This document shows positions 1-7,905 of a stretch of 15,295 nucleotides of DNA, in pieces. The position numbers were made by a program, and so were the translations under genes. The notes under the pieces were generated by a model. It saw only the letters and a list, made by a program, of their open reading frames with translations. It did not search any database and had not been told where the DNA came from. The DNA is from CAZRZN01 sp964604565 (GTDB lineage: Bacteria > Pseudomonadota > Alphaproteobacteria > Rhodobacterales > Rhodobacteraceae): positions 1 through 15,295 of the forward strand of contig CAZRZN010000083.1 in the NCBI GenBank assembly GCA_964604565.1, read 5' to 3'. The stretch's first letter is position 1; each line of letters begins with the position of its first letter.

Positions 1-241
1 GCGTGGCGGAAATATCGGCATTGGGCGACACCCGGTCATAGGGCAGGCAATCCCATGCCGGAAAGGTAAACACCGGCATGTCTGGCGCGAAAAAGGCCAG
101 GGCATCCCGCATCGCGGCAAGCCGCTTGTCATCCCGCGCCACATGCAGGACCGGCCCCTGTGCCTTGGCCACTTCGGCCAGCACAAGCCGGGCGTCATGA
201 CCTTCGGGCGCGCCGCCCATGATGATCGGTTTTTGCGTCAT
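1..241 (-). CDS. mfd: Transcription-repair coupling factor Mfd, N-terminal fragment (cut by window edge)
   Basis: This is the first 80 codons of a minus-strand gene that continues beyond the left edge. Reading back from the ATG at 239-241 gives a start MTQKPIIMGGAPEGHDARL and later VFTFPAWDCLPYDRVSP. That segment is typical of the UvrB-like N-terminal domain of Mfd in Rhodobacteraceae, which helps recruit UvrA. Mfd is a cytoplasmic ATP-driven translocase that removes RNA polymerase stalled at DNA lesions and hands the site to nucleotide excision repair. The helicase motifs lie outside the window and cannot be checked. A weak GTGAG lies about 4 nt before the start. The gene ahead of it on the same strand ends 52 nt away, so co-transcription is possible. 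Identification rests on remembered family similarity of this short segment. Confidence 0.85.
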   Translation of the reverse strand, partial: MTQKPIIMGGAPEGHDARLVLAEVAKAQGPVLHVARDDKRLAAMRDALAFFAPDMPVFTFPAWDCLPYDRVSPNADISAT

Positions 242-293
242 GGCGCTCACATGGCTTGGTCCGCGGCGCGCGTCAACCTGACCCGCGCACGGA

Positions 294-815
294 TCAGAGC
301 AGCATCACCGCAAGGTTCATGTACATGCCCCAAAGCGCGGTGACAAAGATCGACACGACCCCGATCAGTTGCGTGACGGTCCGGTGGGTCCGCAGGCGAC
401 GCCACAGCGCCTCCCCCTCGTTCTCTCCGGCCTGAATGCGGCGGGCGGAATGCACGCTGAGGAACGCGACAAAGGTCAGGGGAAGCGCCAGAAGAAAGAC
501 AGCCTGCGCGAGTTCGACCCAATAGAAAAACCCCAGGATCCCCGCGCCGCTAAGAAAGGCCGACCCGATACCGACGACCCAGAGCCCGGACTCATCGGCA
601 ATAAAAAGTAGCCTGTTGGTGTTGATGCGCACCAGATCCTCCAGATCACGAGCGGCCTGACCGCCAGTGCGCCGCGCCCGACCCACCATGTCGTAGGGCA
701 CGCCCAGCACCCAGTGGCTGGTGGACGACCAGACGACCGCAAGCATGATCCAGAACCAGAGGTTCGAAAAGGACCGCATGTCGATCACTTCGAAAACGGT
801 GCCGTACCAGTCCAA
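294..815 (-). CDS. Small integral membrane protein, of the kind annotated 'component of SufBCD complex'
   Basis: A 173-residue protein that starts at a TTG codon (813-815) and reads MDWYGTVFEVIDMRSFSNLW. The start is chosen because related roseobacter proteins, as I recall them, also begin MDWY. An in-frame ATG at 777-779 would remove 12 residues. Hydrophobic segments are visible at about residues 18-40, 77-98, 100-120 and 150-172, so it should sit in the inner membrane with about four spans. Between the first two lies a polar stretch rich in Arg. Homologs carry the name 'component of SufBCD complex', but I see no iron-sulfur motif or Suf gene nearby, so that name is weakly founded. A possible AAGGA lies 12 nt before the TTG, and a GCAGG only 3 nt before it, so the ribosome binding site is poor. 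It lies upstream of mfd on the same strand. Function unknown. Confidence 0.75.
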   Translation of the reverse strand: MDWYGTVFEVIDMRSFSNLWFWIMLAVVWSSTSHWVLGVPYDMVGRARRTGGQAARDLEDLVRINTNRLLFIADESGLWVVGIGSAFLSGAGILGFFYWVELAQAVFLLALPLTFVAFLSVHSARRIQAGENEGEALWRRLRTHRTVTQLIGVVSIFVTALWGMYMNLAVMLL

Positions 816-948
816 AAGCCTGCTCTTTCCTTGGTCGTGTGTTGCCGAACCGGTCCGCTTATCGCGCGCGAGTGCGGTGGCTGCAATGGGCCTTGTCGCC
901 TGATGCGTTCCGTGTCACCCAAAGGTGACGCCCACAAGGACACGACCG

Positions 949-1947
949 ATGCAACCCACCCTTGCCCCCTACCCCGCTACCCGCCTGCGCCGCCTCCGCC
1001 AGACCCCTGCCATCCGCGCGCTGGTTCAGGAAAACACCCTCAGCCCGGCGGATTTCATCTGGCCGGTTTTCGTCCGCGAGGGCGAGGGCGTGGTCGAACC
1101 CATCGCCTCCATGCCCGGGGTGAACAGGCTGTCGGTGGACAAGGTGGCAGAGGCTGCGGTCGAGGCGCAGGCCCTCGGCATCCCGTCGATCTGTCTGTTT
1201 CCCTATACCGATGCCGCGCTCAAGACCGAGGATTGCGCAGAGGCGTGGAACCCCGACAACCTGTCCAACCGCGCGACACGCGCGATCAAGCAGGCGGCGC
1301 CCGACATCGCGGTGATGACGGACGTGGCGCTGGACCCCTACAACATCAACGGCCACGACGGCTTCGTCGAGGACGGGCAGATCGTGAACGACCGCACCGT
1401 GGAGGCGTTGGTGAAACAGGCGCTGTCGCAGGCGGAGGCCGGGGCCGACATCATCGGCCCGTCCGACATGATGGACGGCCGGATCGGCGCATTGCGCGGC
1501 GCGCTGGAGGCCGGTGGCCACCACAACGTGCTGCTGCTAAGCTATGCGGCGAAATACGCCTCCGGGTTTTACGGGCCGTTCCGCGATGCCGTCGGCGCAT
1601 CGGGCGCGCTCAAGGGCGACAAGAAGACCTATCAACAGGATCCGGGCAATTCGGACGAGGCGATGCGCCTGATCGCGCGCGACCTGTCAGAGGGCGCGGA
1701 CATGGTCATGGTCAAGCCGGGGATGCCCTATCTCGACATTTGCCAGCGGGCCAAGGCGATGTTCGGCGCGCCGACCTTTGCCTATCAGGTGTCCGGTGAA
1801 TACGCGATGCTGGCCGGCGCGGGCGAACGCGGCTGGCTCGACGGTGAAAAGGTCATGCTGGAAAGCCTGATGTGCTTCAAGCGGGCGGGCTGCGACGGGG
1901 TGCTGACCTATTTCGCCCCGGCGGCCGCCCGCCTGTTGAACGGCTGA
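949..1947 (+). CDS. hemB: Delta-aminolevulinic acid dehydratase (porphobilinogen synthase)
   Basis: HemB joins two molecules of 5-aminolevulinate to form porphobilinogen, the second step of tetrapyrrole synthesis from aminolevulinate; it is a cytoplasmic oligomer. The 332 residues match the usual family length. The two Schiff-base lysines are K202 (in YAAKYASGFYGPFR) and K256 (in MVMVKPGMPYLD). The stretch D125-VALDPYNINGHDG has Asp where zinc enzymes carry Cys, so this is the Cys-free, magnesium-type enzyme common in alphaproteobacteria. The ATG at 949 is chosen over an upstream in-frame GTG at 925 because AAGGA at 936-940 lies 8 nt before it and the protein then begins MQPTLAPYPATRLRR, as in relatives. 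It is divergent from the membrane-protein gene on its left. No clear promoter was found in the 133-bp gap. Confidence 0.96.
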   Translation: MQPTLAPYPATRLRRLRQTPAIRALVQENTLSPADFIWPVFVREGEGVVEPIASMPGVNRLSVDKVAEAAVEAQALGIPSICLFPYTDAALKTEDCAEAWNPDNLSNRATRAIKQAAPDIAVMTDVALDPYNINGHDGFVEDGQIVNDRTVEALVKQALSQAEAGADIIGPSDMMDGRIGALRGALEAGGHHNVLLLSYAAKYASGFYGPFRDAVGASGALKGDKKTYQQDPGNSDEAMRLIARDLSEGADMVMVKPGMPYLDICQRAKAMFGAPTFAYQVSGEYAMLAGAGERGWLDGEKVMLESLMCFKRAGCDGVLTYFAPAAARLLNG

Positions 1948-2040
1948 GAGCCGCGCACCGCCCGCGGAGTCACAGATCGACCATCCAACCGGTGCCGATG
2001 GGCTTTCGCGCAAGGCCCCGCCGACGCGCCGCCAAGCGTG

Positions 2041-2069
2041 GTGACAAACTTCCGGCCTCCGCCTATGAT
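2041..2069 (+). promoter_or_regulatory. Sigma70-like promoter for the SYLF lipoprotein gene
   Basis: GTGACA (2041-2046) and TATGAT (2064-2069) are separated by 17 bp. Each hexamer matches five of six consensus positions. The predicted transcript starts near 2076, about 50 nt before the preferred start codon at 2126. This is the best-looking housekeeping promoter in the window, but it is read by eye only. Confidence 0.5.
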
Positions 2070-2125
2070 GCGCGCAACCGGCGAGACAGCCGGAAATGAG
2101 GCTTTTCACGTATACAGGCGGACAC

Positions 2126-2680
2126 ATGACCCTTTCGAGACGAAAATTGGCCTTTGGTCTTTGCGCAACGGCCCTGCTGGGGGCTTGCGCCAACGGCGTC
2201 GGCGGCAGCGGCCCGGCGCGCATCGACGCGCGCGCCGACGCGACCCTTGCGGATCTTTATGCGCAATATCCCGCCACTCGGGACCTTGCGGCGAAATCCA
2301 CCGGGATCCTCGTGATGCCGCTGGTCACCGAGGCCGGGCTTGGCATCGGCGGAGGCTATGGCCGCGGCGCCCTGCGCGTGGGCGGCGCGACAGTGGATTA
2401 CTATTCGCTGACAAAGGCCTCTGGCGGGTTGCAGATCGGCGGGCAGCAATATTCTCACGTGCTGTTTTTCATGACGGATCAGGCGCTGCAGAACTTCCGC
2501 AGGTCGCCCGGCTATGCGGCAGGCGCCAACATCCAATATGCCATTCCGGAGCGGGGTGAGACGCTATCGGCAGAAACGACGACGCAGCTTGCGCCGGTCA
2601 TCGCGGTGATTTTCGGTCAGGCCGGACTGCGCCTTGGCGCCACCCTCGAAGGCGTCAAATACTCCCGCATCATCCCCTGA
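2126..2680 (+). CDS. SYLF-domain (YSC84-type) lipid-binding lipoprotein
   Basis: A 184-residue protein starting MTLSRRKLAFGLCATALLGAC. The basic N-terminus, hydrophobic core and lipobox LLGAC give a predicted lipidated Cys21, so it should be anchored in the periplasm or outer membrane. The rest resembles the SYLF/YSC84 fold: a segment GILVMPLVTEAGLGIGGGYGRGAL around residues 60-85, then a YYSLTKASGGLQIGGQQYSHVLFFM block, and a C-terminal glycine-rich segment ending in GVKYSRIIP. Eukaryotic SYLF proteins bind phosphoinositides; the bacterial role is poorly known. An in-frame ATG at 2096 would add ten residues ahead of the signal peptide and is less likely. AGGCGG (2116-2121) is a weak ribosome binding site. 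It is a single gene, convergent with usg. Confidence 0.85.
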   Translation: MTLSRRKLAFGLCATALLGACANGVGGSGPARIDARADATLADLYAQYPATRDLAAKSTGILVMPLVTEAGLGIGGGYGRGALRVGGATVDYYSLTKASGGLQIGGQQYSHVLFFMTDQALQNFRRSPGYAAGANIQYAIPERGETLSAETTTQLAPVIAVIFGQAGLRLGATLEGVKYSRIIP

Positions 2681-2719
2681 CGGGGTATCGCGCCCGCGCG
2701 GGCCAGTCACAAGGGATCA

Positions 2720-2747
2720 CCGGTGCGGGGCGCACGACCCGCGCCGG
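2720..2747. terminator. Hairpin between convergent SYLF gene and usg
   Basis: CCGGTGCGGG (2720-2729) pairs with CCCGCGCCGG (2738-2747) over ten positions with one T-G wobble and an 8-nt loop. No T run follows on either side, so termination may be weak or Rho-assisted. A perfect 12-bp palindrome, GCCCGCGCGGGC, lies just before it at 2692-2703. The position between convergent genes supports a terminator role. Confidence 0.45.
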
Positions 2748-2805
2748 CAAGACAGTTTAAGGGCGTATGAAACGCCTGACCGCGCGCCGCAGGACACCCG
2801 ACCCT

Positions 2806-3075
2806 TCAGTGGTAGCGGAATTCTCCGACAACGTTGCGCCATTCCCCGGGAGAGACCATCTTGCGGTGGGTAAACCGCACCGAATGCAGCGGACCTTCGA
2901 TCGTGTCCTGCCAGAACTCGATGAAATCGAACAGCTTGGGGTGATCCGGCGCCAGATCGTATTCCTGCCAGATGAAGGTATTGAGCACGTTGCGGTAGTC
3001 CGGCATGCGATAGTAGAACTCGGCCGTGGTCAGCCCGTAGCCCTTGAGCATCAGTTCTGTCTCTGACTCTTGCAT
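2806..3075 (-). CDS. usg: Usg family protein
   Basis: An 89-residue protein containing LMLKGYGLTTAEFYYRMPDY, TFIWQEYDLAPDHPKLFDFI and PLHSVRFTHRK, the hallmark segments of the alphaproteobacterial Usg family, first named for a gene upstream of trp genes in Caulobacter. Its biochemical role is not established. The protein is small, soluble and without signal peptide or membrane span. The ATG at 3073-3075 is preceded by GAGG (forward 3084-3087) with 8-nt spacing. In this window it is not next to trp genes. It is divergent from gyrA and convergent with the SYLF gene, so it is probably transcribed alone. Confidence 0.88.
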   Translation of the reverse strand: MQESETELMLKGYGLTTAEFYYRMPDYRNVLNTFIWQEYDLAPDHPKLFDFIEFWQDTIEGPLHSVRFTHRKMVSPGEWRNVVGEFRYH

Positions 3076-3150
3076 CCTGTTTGCCTCATTTTCGCGTCAC
3101 GTTTGGAAATCTTGCCAAGACAATCCTTACTTTTCAATGAAAACAGGATG
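3073..3150. repeat. 10-bp inverted repeat spanning the usg start and the usg-gyrA gap
   Basis: CATCCTGTTT at 3073-3082 and AAACAGGATG at 3141-3150 are exact reverse complements, 58 nt apart. The left arm includes the usg start codon and upstream leader on the minus strand. It could be an operator pair, an RNA pairing element or chance. Confidence 0.4.
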
Positions 3151-3198
3151 TTAGCAGCATGGCGCCTTGGCTGCCAATGACCGGCCGCAGCGGTCCCA

Positions 3199-3228
3199 TT
3201 GCGCCCTAGGGATAGTCTCTGCTATACC
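3199..3228 (+). promoter_or_regulatory. Possible sigma70-type promoter of gyrA
   Basis: TTGCGC (3199-3204) and TATACC (3223-3228) are 18 bp apart. The predicted transcript would start near 3235, giving a leader of about 36 nt to the GTG at 3271. This arrangement also argues against using the in-frame ATG at 3199 as the gyrA start, because it would lie in the -35 box. Confidence 0.4.
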
Positions 3229-3270
3229 ATCTTTAACAATATCTGGCACCAACAGAAGCAGGCCCCTTAC

Positions 3271-6000
3271 GTGAGCGATACGCCCGAACCCCCTGAAAAC
3301 GAAGAAGAAAACCGCCCAAAGCCAAGCGGGCCCTCGATCTCAATCGAAAATGAGATGAAGTCGAGTTACCTCGACTATGCCATGTCGGTGATCGTCAGCC
3401 GCGCGATTCCGGACCTGCGCGATGGCCTGAAACCTGTGCACAGGCGCATTCTTTATACGCTCTGGGAGAACGGGCAGACCCGCGCAAAGCCCTATCGCAA
3501 ATGCGCCACGGCGGTCGGCGATGTCATGGGACGCTATCACCCGCATGGCGACTCGGCGGTTTACGACGCCCTTGTGCGCATGGCGCAGGACTTTTCCATG
3601 TCGCTGCCGCTGATCGACGGTCAGGGCAATTTCGGCTCGATGGATGGCGACCCGCCAGCGGCCTATCGCTATACCGAAAGCCGTCTGCAAAAGGCTGCGG
3701 AATCCCTGCTGGAGGATATCGACAAGGACACCGTCGATTTCGTCCCGAACTATGCCAATGAACGCAACGAACCCACGGTTCTGCCCGCCCGCTACCCGAA
3801 TGTGCTGGTCAACGGCTCCGAGGGTATCGCCGTCGGCATGGCGACGCGCATCCCGCCGCACAACCTCAATGAGGTGATCACCGCCACCCTCGCCCTGATA
3901 GAGAATCCCGACCTGTCGATCGAGGAGTTGATGGCATACATCCCTGCCCCGGACTTTCCGACGGGCGGTGTGATCCTTGGCCGGTCCGGCGCGCGCAAGG
4001 CCTATCTCGAGGGCCGTGGCAGCGTGATCATCCGCGCCAAGACCCGTATCGAGGAACTGCGCAAGGACCGCTACGCCATCATCATCGACGAGATCCCCTA
4101 TCAGGTGAACAAGTCGACGATGATCGAGCGCATCGCCGAGGCCGCCCGCGACAAGAAGATCGAGGGCATCGCGCATGTGCAGGACGAATCCGACCGCGAC
4201 GGCGTGCGCGTGGTGATCGAGTTGAAACGTGACGCCACGGCCGAGGTGGTCCTGAACCAGCTTTACCGCTTCACGCCCATGCAGGTCTTTTTCGGCTGCA
4301 ACATGCTGGCACTGAACGGCGGCAAACCGGAGCAACTGACGCTGTACGGGTTCCTGTCGGCCTTCATCGACTTCCGAGAGGAGGTTGTCGCCCGGCGCAC
4401 CGCCTATCTGTTGCGCAAGGCGCGCGAGCGCAGCCATATCCTGTGCGGTCTGGCCGTCGCGGTCAGCAACGTCGACGAGGTGGTGGCCACGATCCGCGGC
4501 TCCGCCGATGCCTCCGAGGCGCGCGAAAAACTGATGACCCGTCGCTGGCCCGCCGGCGACATCCTGCCCTATATCGCGCTGATCGACGATCCGACGCATA
4601 CCGCCAACGAGGACGGCACATACAACCTGTCAGAGGCACAGGCGCGTGCCATCCTTGAACTGCGGCTGCAACGCCTGACGCAACTGGGCGTCAAGGAGGT
4701 CACCGACGAACTGGAAGAGCTGGCCGGCAAGATCAAGGATTACCTGGACATCCTGTCGTCCCGTGACCGCATCATGCAGATCATCACCGACGAGATGCGC
4801 AGCATCCGCGACGAATTCTCCGTTCCGCGCCGGACGGAGATCGTCGACTGGGCCGGGGACCTCGACGACGAGGATCTGATCGAACGTGAGGACATGGTGG
4901 TGACCGTCACCGCCGGGGGCTATATCAAGCGGACCGCGCTCAGTGATTTCCGCGCGCAGAAACGCGGCGGCAAGGGCCTGTCCGGCGGTCAGCTGAAGGA
5001 CGACGACGTCGTCACAACGCTTTTTGTCGCGAACACCCATACGCAGCTCTTGTTCTTCACCACCGACGGGATGGCCTACAAGCTCAAGACGTGGCGCCTG
5101 CCGCTTGGCGGGAGGACGTCCAAGGGCAAAGCCATCATCAACATCCTGCCGATCCCCTCTGGCGTGTCCGTGGCCGCGATCATGCCCGTGGACCGCGACG
5201 AGGAGGACTGGGACGACCTCCAGATCGTCTTTGCCACCAACAAGGGCAGCGTGCGTCGCAACAAGCTGTCGGATTTCACCAACGTCATGCGCAACGGCAA
5301 GATCGCGATGAAATTCGAGGATGAGGACATGTGCCTGATCGATGCGCGCATCTGCTCCGAGGAGGACGACGTGATGCTCGTCACCAACTCCGGACGGGCG
5401 ATCCGCTTTCCGGTGCCGGACGTCCGCGTGTTCAATTCGCGCAATTCGACCGGTGTGCGGGGCGTGCGGCTGAGCAATGGCGACGAAGTCGTTTCGATGT
5501 CGGTAATCCGCCACTTTGAGGCCACGTCGGACGAACGTGCCTCCTATCTCAAGATGCGCCGCGCGATGGCCGGGCTGACCGACGATGCCGAGACCAGCGA
5601 CGAAGAGGAAGGCAACGCCGACAGCGCCCTGCCTCAGGACCGCTACGCCGAGATGTCCGCAGCGGAGAACCTGATCCTGACGATCACCGCAAAGGGCCTT
5701 GGCAAGCTGAGTTCCAGTCATGACTACCCGGTGCGCGGACGCGGTGGGATGGGTGTGACCGCGTGGGAGAAATCCATGCGCGGCGGTGACATCGTGGCGT
5801 CCTTCCCCGTGGAAATGAGCGATCAGATCATGCTGGCCACATCGCGCGGTCAGTCGATCCGGGTGCCGATCGACGGGATCTCCTTCCGGTCGCGCAGTGC
5901 GGGCGGCGTCAAGGTGTTCAACACCGGCAAGGATGAGACGGTCGTCTCGGTGGCATGGATTGCCGATCAGGGCGATGAGGATCCTGCCGAAGAGGAATAA
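3271..6000 (+). CDS. gyrA: DNA gyrase subunit A
   Basis: GyrA is the breakage-reunion subunit of gyrase, which with GyrB introduces negative supercoils using ATP. The protein is 909 residues from the GTG at 3271 (VSDTPEPPE), a little longer than the 875 of E. coli. An in-frame ATG at 3199 is less likely. The catalytic tyrosine is Y134 in AAYRYTESRL. The quinolone-determining region reads GRYHPHGDSAVYDALVRMAQ with wild-type Ser95 and Asp99 (equivalents of E. coli S83 and D87), so no classic resistance change is visible. The GyrA box QKRGGKG is at residues 563-569, within the C-terminal DNA-wrapping beta-pinwheel, which marks this as gyrase and not topoisomerase IV ParC. An acidic insertion lies near residues 770-790 and the tail is acidic (EDPAEEE). 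AGCAGG (3257-3262) is a modest ribosome binding site. Confidence 0.97.
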   Translation: MSDTPEPPENEEENRPKPSGPSISIENEMKSSYLDYAMSVIVSRAIPDLRDGLKPVHRRILYTLWENGQTRAKPYRKCATAVGDVMGRYHPHGDSAVYDALVRMAQDFSMSLPLIDGQGNFGSMDGDPPAAYRYTESRLQKAAESLLEDIDKDTVDFVPNYANERNEPTVLPARYPNVLVNGSEGIAVGMATRIPPHNLNEVITATLALIENPDLSIEELMAYIPAPDFPTGGVILGRSGARKAYLEGRGSVIIRAKTRIEELRKDRYAIIIDEIPYQVNKSTMIERIAEAARDKKIEGIAHVQDESDRDGVRVVIELKRDATAEVVLNQLYRFTPMQVFFGCNMLALNGGKPEQLTLYGFLSAFIDFREEVVARRTAYLLRKARERSHILCGLAVAVSNVDEVVATIRGSADASEAREKLMTRRWPAGDILPYIALIDDPTHTANEDGTYNLSEAQARAILELRLQRLTQLGVKEVTDELEELAGKIKDYLDILSSRDRIMQIITDEMRSIRDEFSVPRRTEIVDWAGDLDDEDLIEREDMVVTVTAGGYIKRTALSDFRAQKRGGKGLSGGQLKDDDVVTTLFVANTHTQLLFFTTDGMAYKLKTWRLPLGGRTSKGKAIINILPIPSGVSVAAIMPVDRDEEDWDDLQIVFATNKGSVRRNKLSDFTNVMRNGKIAMKFEDEDMCLIDARICSEEDDVMLVTNSGRAIRFPVPDVRVFNSRNSTGVRGVRLSNGDEVVSMSVIRHFEATSDERASYLKMRRAMAGLTDDAETSDEEEGNADSALPQDRYAEMSAAENLILTITAKGLGKLSSSHDYPVRGRGGMGVTAWEKSMRGGDIVASFPVEMSDQIMLATSRGQSIRVPIDGISFRSRSAGGVKVFNTGKDETVVSVAWIADQGDEDPAEEE

Positions 6001-6020
6001 GTCGCCCAACCGGGCATGGA

Positions 6021-6052
6021 AAAAGGGGCACGGCGCGCGCCGTGCCCCTTTT
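6021..6052. terminator. Perfect bidirectional intrinsic terminator after gyrA
   Basis: AAAAGGGGCACGGCGC followed by its exact reverse complement forms a 32-nt perfect palindrome, with A4 on one side and T4 on the other. It starts 20 nt after the gyrA stop codon. It should fold into a very stable GC-rich hairpin followed by U residues in both directions. Confidence 0.85.
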
Positions 6053-6429
6053 CCGTTTGACCCCGGCGCAAGTCCTACGGGGCCGATACGGCTTCGGCAT
6101 CATTGTGTCCGCCGCGTCCGCCATGCGACCAGAACTGCGCAGCGACCGGATGGGGCGGCGGACCCGAAACCGCACCGCACACCGGCACATGGAAGCGCAA
6201 GACACAGGCGCGCCGTGCCGCAGGATCAAGGTTCTCTGACCGGCTTGTTTCGATACCCATCGGGGACAAGGTTCGATTGCCTGCCCGGGTTGCCATACCC
6301 CCCTGCCGCCGGGGCGAGATAACCCGCCCCTGTGTCGACGGCAGGACACTTTGACATCACCCATTCAGACGCGGCCCCCGTCAGCTGCCGGCTCCGGGCG
6401 GGCGGCGTTGGGCGAAAGCCACGAACAAG
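6053..6429. other. Stretch of about 370 bp without an assignable gene, with small hairpins
   Basis: No reading frame here looks like a real protein. Visible structure: CCCCG/CGGGG arms at 6061-6065 and 6078-6082; CCGA/TCGG arms at 6083-6086 and 6094-6097; a 9-bp inverted repeat GTCCGCCGC (6107-6115) with GCGGCGGAC (6155-6163); GGGGCG (6311-6316) with CGCCCC (6325-6330). The last one lies downstream of the M32 carboxypeptidase gene (minus strand) and may help end its transcript. Some words look tRNA-like (GGTTCGATTGC at 6270-6280; a CCA at 6293-6295) but no cloverleaf can be drawn. A small RNA is possible but not shown. Confidence 0.3.
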
Positions 6430-7905
6430 TTATAAGCCGTAAAGCGCGCCGAACTTCTGTTCAAGATAGTCTAGGAGCGGCTCTTCGGAGGGCGCTGCCC
6501 CGCTCGCCCTCTGGATCACCTCGCGGGGTGTATACAGCCCGCCGTGCCGTTGCACGTTTTCGCGCAGCCAACCGGTCGCCGCAGATGTGTCGCCTTCGCT
6601 CAATTGGGCGTCCAGATCCGGCACCGCCTCCCGCAGCGCCTTGTGCAGACAACCTGCATAGACGTTGCCCAGCGAATAGGTCGGGAAATAGCCGAACAAG
6701 CCGGCGGACCAATGCACGTCCTGCAACACGCCATCGGACGGTTTGTCCACGGCAAACCCGAAATCCGCCTTGAACCGGTCGTTCCACGCGGTCTCCAGAT
6801 CGTCGACCGCAAGATCGCCGGAGATCACCGCCCGTTCCAGATCGAAACGCAACAGGACATGCAGGTTGTATTGCAGCTCATCCGCCTCCGTGCGGATGTA
6901 GCCGTTGCGCACCTGATTGACCGCCGCATAAAAGCCATCCTCGTCGGTGATGCCGATGTCGCCGAACACCTCCCGCATTTGCCGATACAGCCAACCAGTG
7001 AACGCCCGAGAGCGGCCAAGCTGGTTTTCGTAGATGCGGCTCTGGCTTTCATGCACGCCCATCGACACCCCGCTGCCCAGCGGGGTCAGCCGGTAGGCCG
7101 GATCGATGTTCTGCTCATAGCTGCCGTGCCCGACCTCATGGATCGTCGAATAGAAGCAGTTGAAAGGCTCCAAGGGCATCGTGCGCGTGGTGATCCGAAC
7201 ATCGTCGCCAGACCCGGAACTGAAGGGATGCACGGCCTTGTCGACGCGACCGCGCTGCATGTCGTAGCCAAAGGTCCGGGCAAGGAGGCGCGTCAGCTTC
7301 ATCTGACCATCCTCGTCGAAGGTGCCGGTCACGCCCTTCGGCTGTGGCCGCGTCAGCACCGCCTCGCGCAATGCCACCAGCCGGGGGCGCAGGGCTCCGA
7401 ACATCGCCTCGAGGTCCGCGGCCTTGGCGCCCGGTTCATAGTCGTCCAGCAGGGCATCATAAACGTCCCCTCCGGCGGCCAGCGCCTCGCCTTCTTCGCG
7501 GCGCAGGGCCACGACCTGTTTGAGCATCGGCGCGAAACTGGCAAAATCGTCATCCGCCCGCGCCTCGGCCCAGACCACATGCGCCCGGCTGGTGATACGC
7601 GCCAGCTCGGCCGCCAGACGTTCGGGCACCCGCACGGCACGCGCATGGCTGCGGCGGATCTGGCGCAGTTGCGCCTTGGCCACCGGATCAAGAGTGTCCT
7701 CGGAAATCGCCGCCAACCAGTCGCCCACGCGTGGATCGGTCCGCCGCTGGTGCAACATCGATTCCATGGCGGCCAGTTCATCGCTGCGTTGCTCTGCCGC
7801 GCCGCGCGGCATCACCGTCTCCTGATCCCAGCTGAGGCGCCCGGCCACCTGGGCCAATGCCTCCGTGTCCCGCTGGAACGTCATCAAATCCTCATAGGCC
7901 GTCAT
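6430..7905 (-). CDS. M32 family metallocarboxypeptidase (Taq carboxypeptidase type)
   Basis: A 491-residue zinc enzyme of peptidase family M32, which removes C-terminal residues from peptides in the cytoplasm; the length is normal for the family. The zinc motif HEVGH is at residues 256-260 and the third ligand is Glu286 in HESQSRIYENQLGRS. Other family signatures are HPFSSG (226-231), DVRITTR (235-241) and, near the C-terminus, LQDVHWSAGLFGYFPTYSLG. No signal peptide is present. The start ATG (7903-7905) directly follows the TGA of ctaA, with no base between them, and an AGGGGAG lies inside the end of ctaA. Translation is therefore probably coupled to ctaA in one operon. Its physiological substrate cannot be told from sequence; general peptide turnover is the likely role. 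Confidence 0.94.
   Translation of the reverse strand: MTAYEDLMTFQRDTEALAQVAGRLSWDQETVMPRGAAEQRSDELAAMESMLHQRRTDPRVGDWLAAISEDTLDPVAKAQLRQIRRSHARAVRVPERLAAELARITSRAHVVWAEARADDDFASFAPMLKQVVALRREEGEALAAGGDVYDALLDDYEPGAKAADLEAMFGALRPRLVALREAVLTRPQPKGVTGTFDEDGQMKLTRLLARTFGYDMQRGRVDKAVHPFSSGSGDDVRITTRTMPLEPFNCFYSTIHEVGHGSYEQNIDPAYRLTPLGSGVSMGVHESQSRIYENQLGRSRAFTGWLYRQMREVFGDIGITDEDGFYAAVNQVRNGYIRTEADELQYNLHVLLRFDLERAVISGDLAVDDLETAWNDRFKADFGFAVDKPSDGVLQDVHWSAGLFGYFPTYSLGNVYAGCLHKALREAVPDLDAQLSEGDTSAATGWLRENVQRHGGLYTPREVIQRASGAAPSEEPLLDYLEQKFGALYGL

Noticed and set aside
3148..3180. A 10-codon plus-strand open frame ahead of gyrA, a possible leader peptide
   Set aside because: It lies upstream of the candidate gyrA promoter, has a ribosome-binding word too close to its ATG and no attenuator structure.
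4630..6009. Minus-strand open frame of 459 codons opposite gyrA
   Set aside because: It is a shadow of gyrA with no recognisable domain; gyrA itself is certain.
6220..6296. tRNA-like words (GGTTCGATTGC, a following CCA) and, on the minus strand, a translation resembling tRNA-derived false proteins
   Set aside because: The T-stem has two mismatches in five pairs and no matching acceptor or anticodon arm could be found on either strand.
5918..6364. Minus-strand open frame of 148 codons downstream of gyrA
   Set aside because: It runs through the perfect terminator palindrome and the gyrA end, with no ribosome binding site or protein-like pattern.
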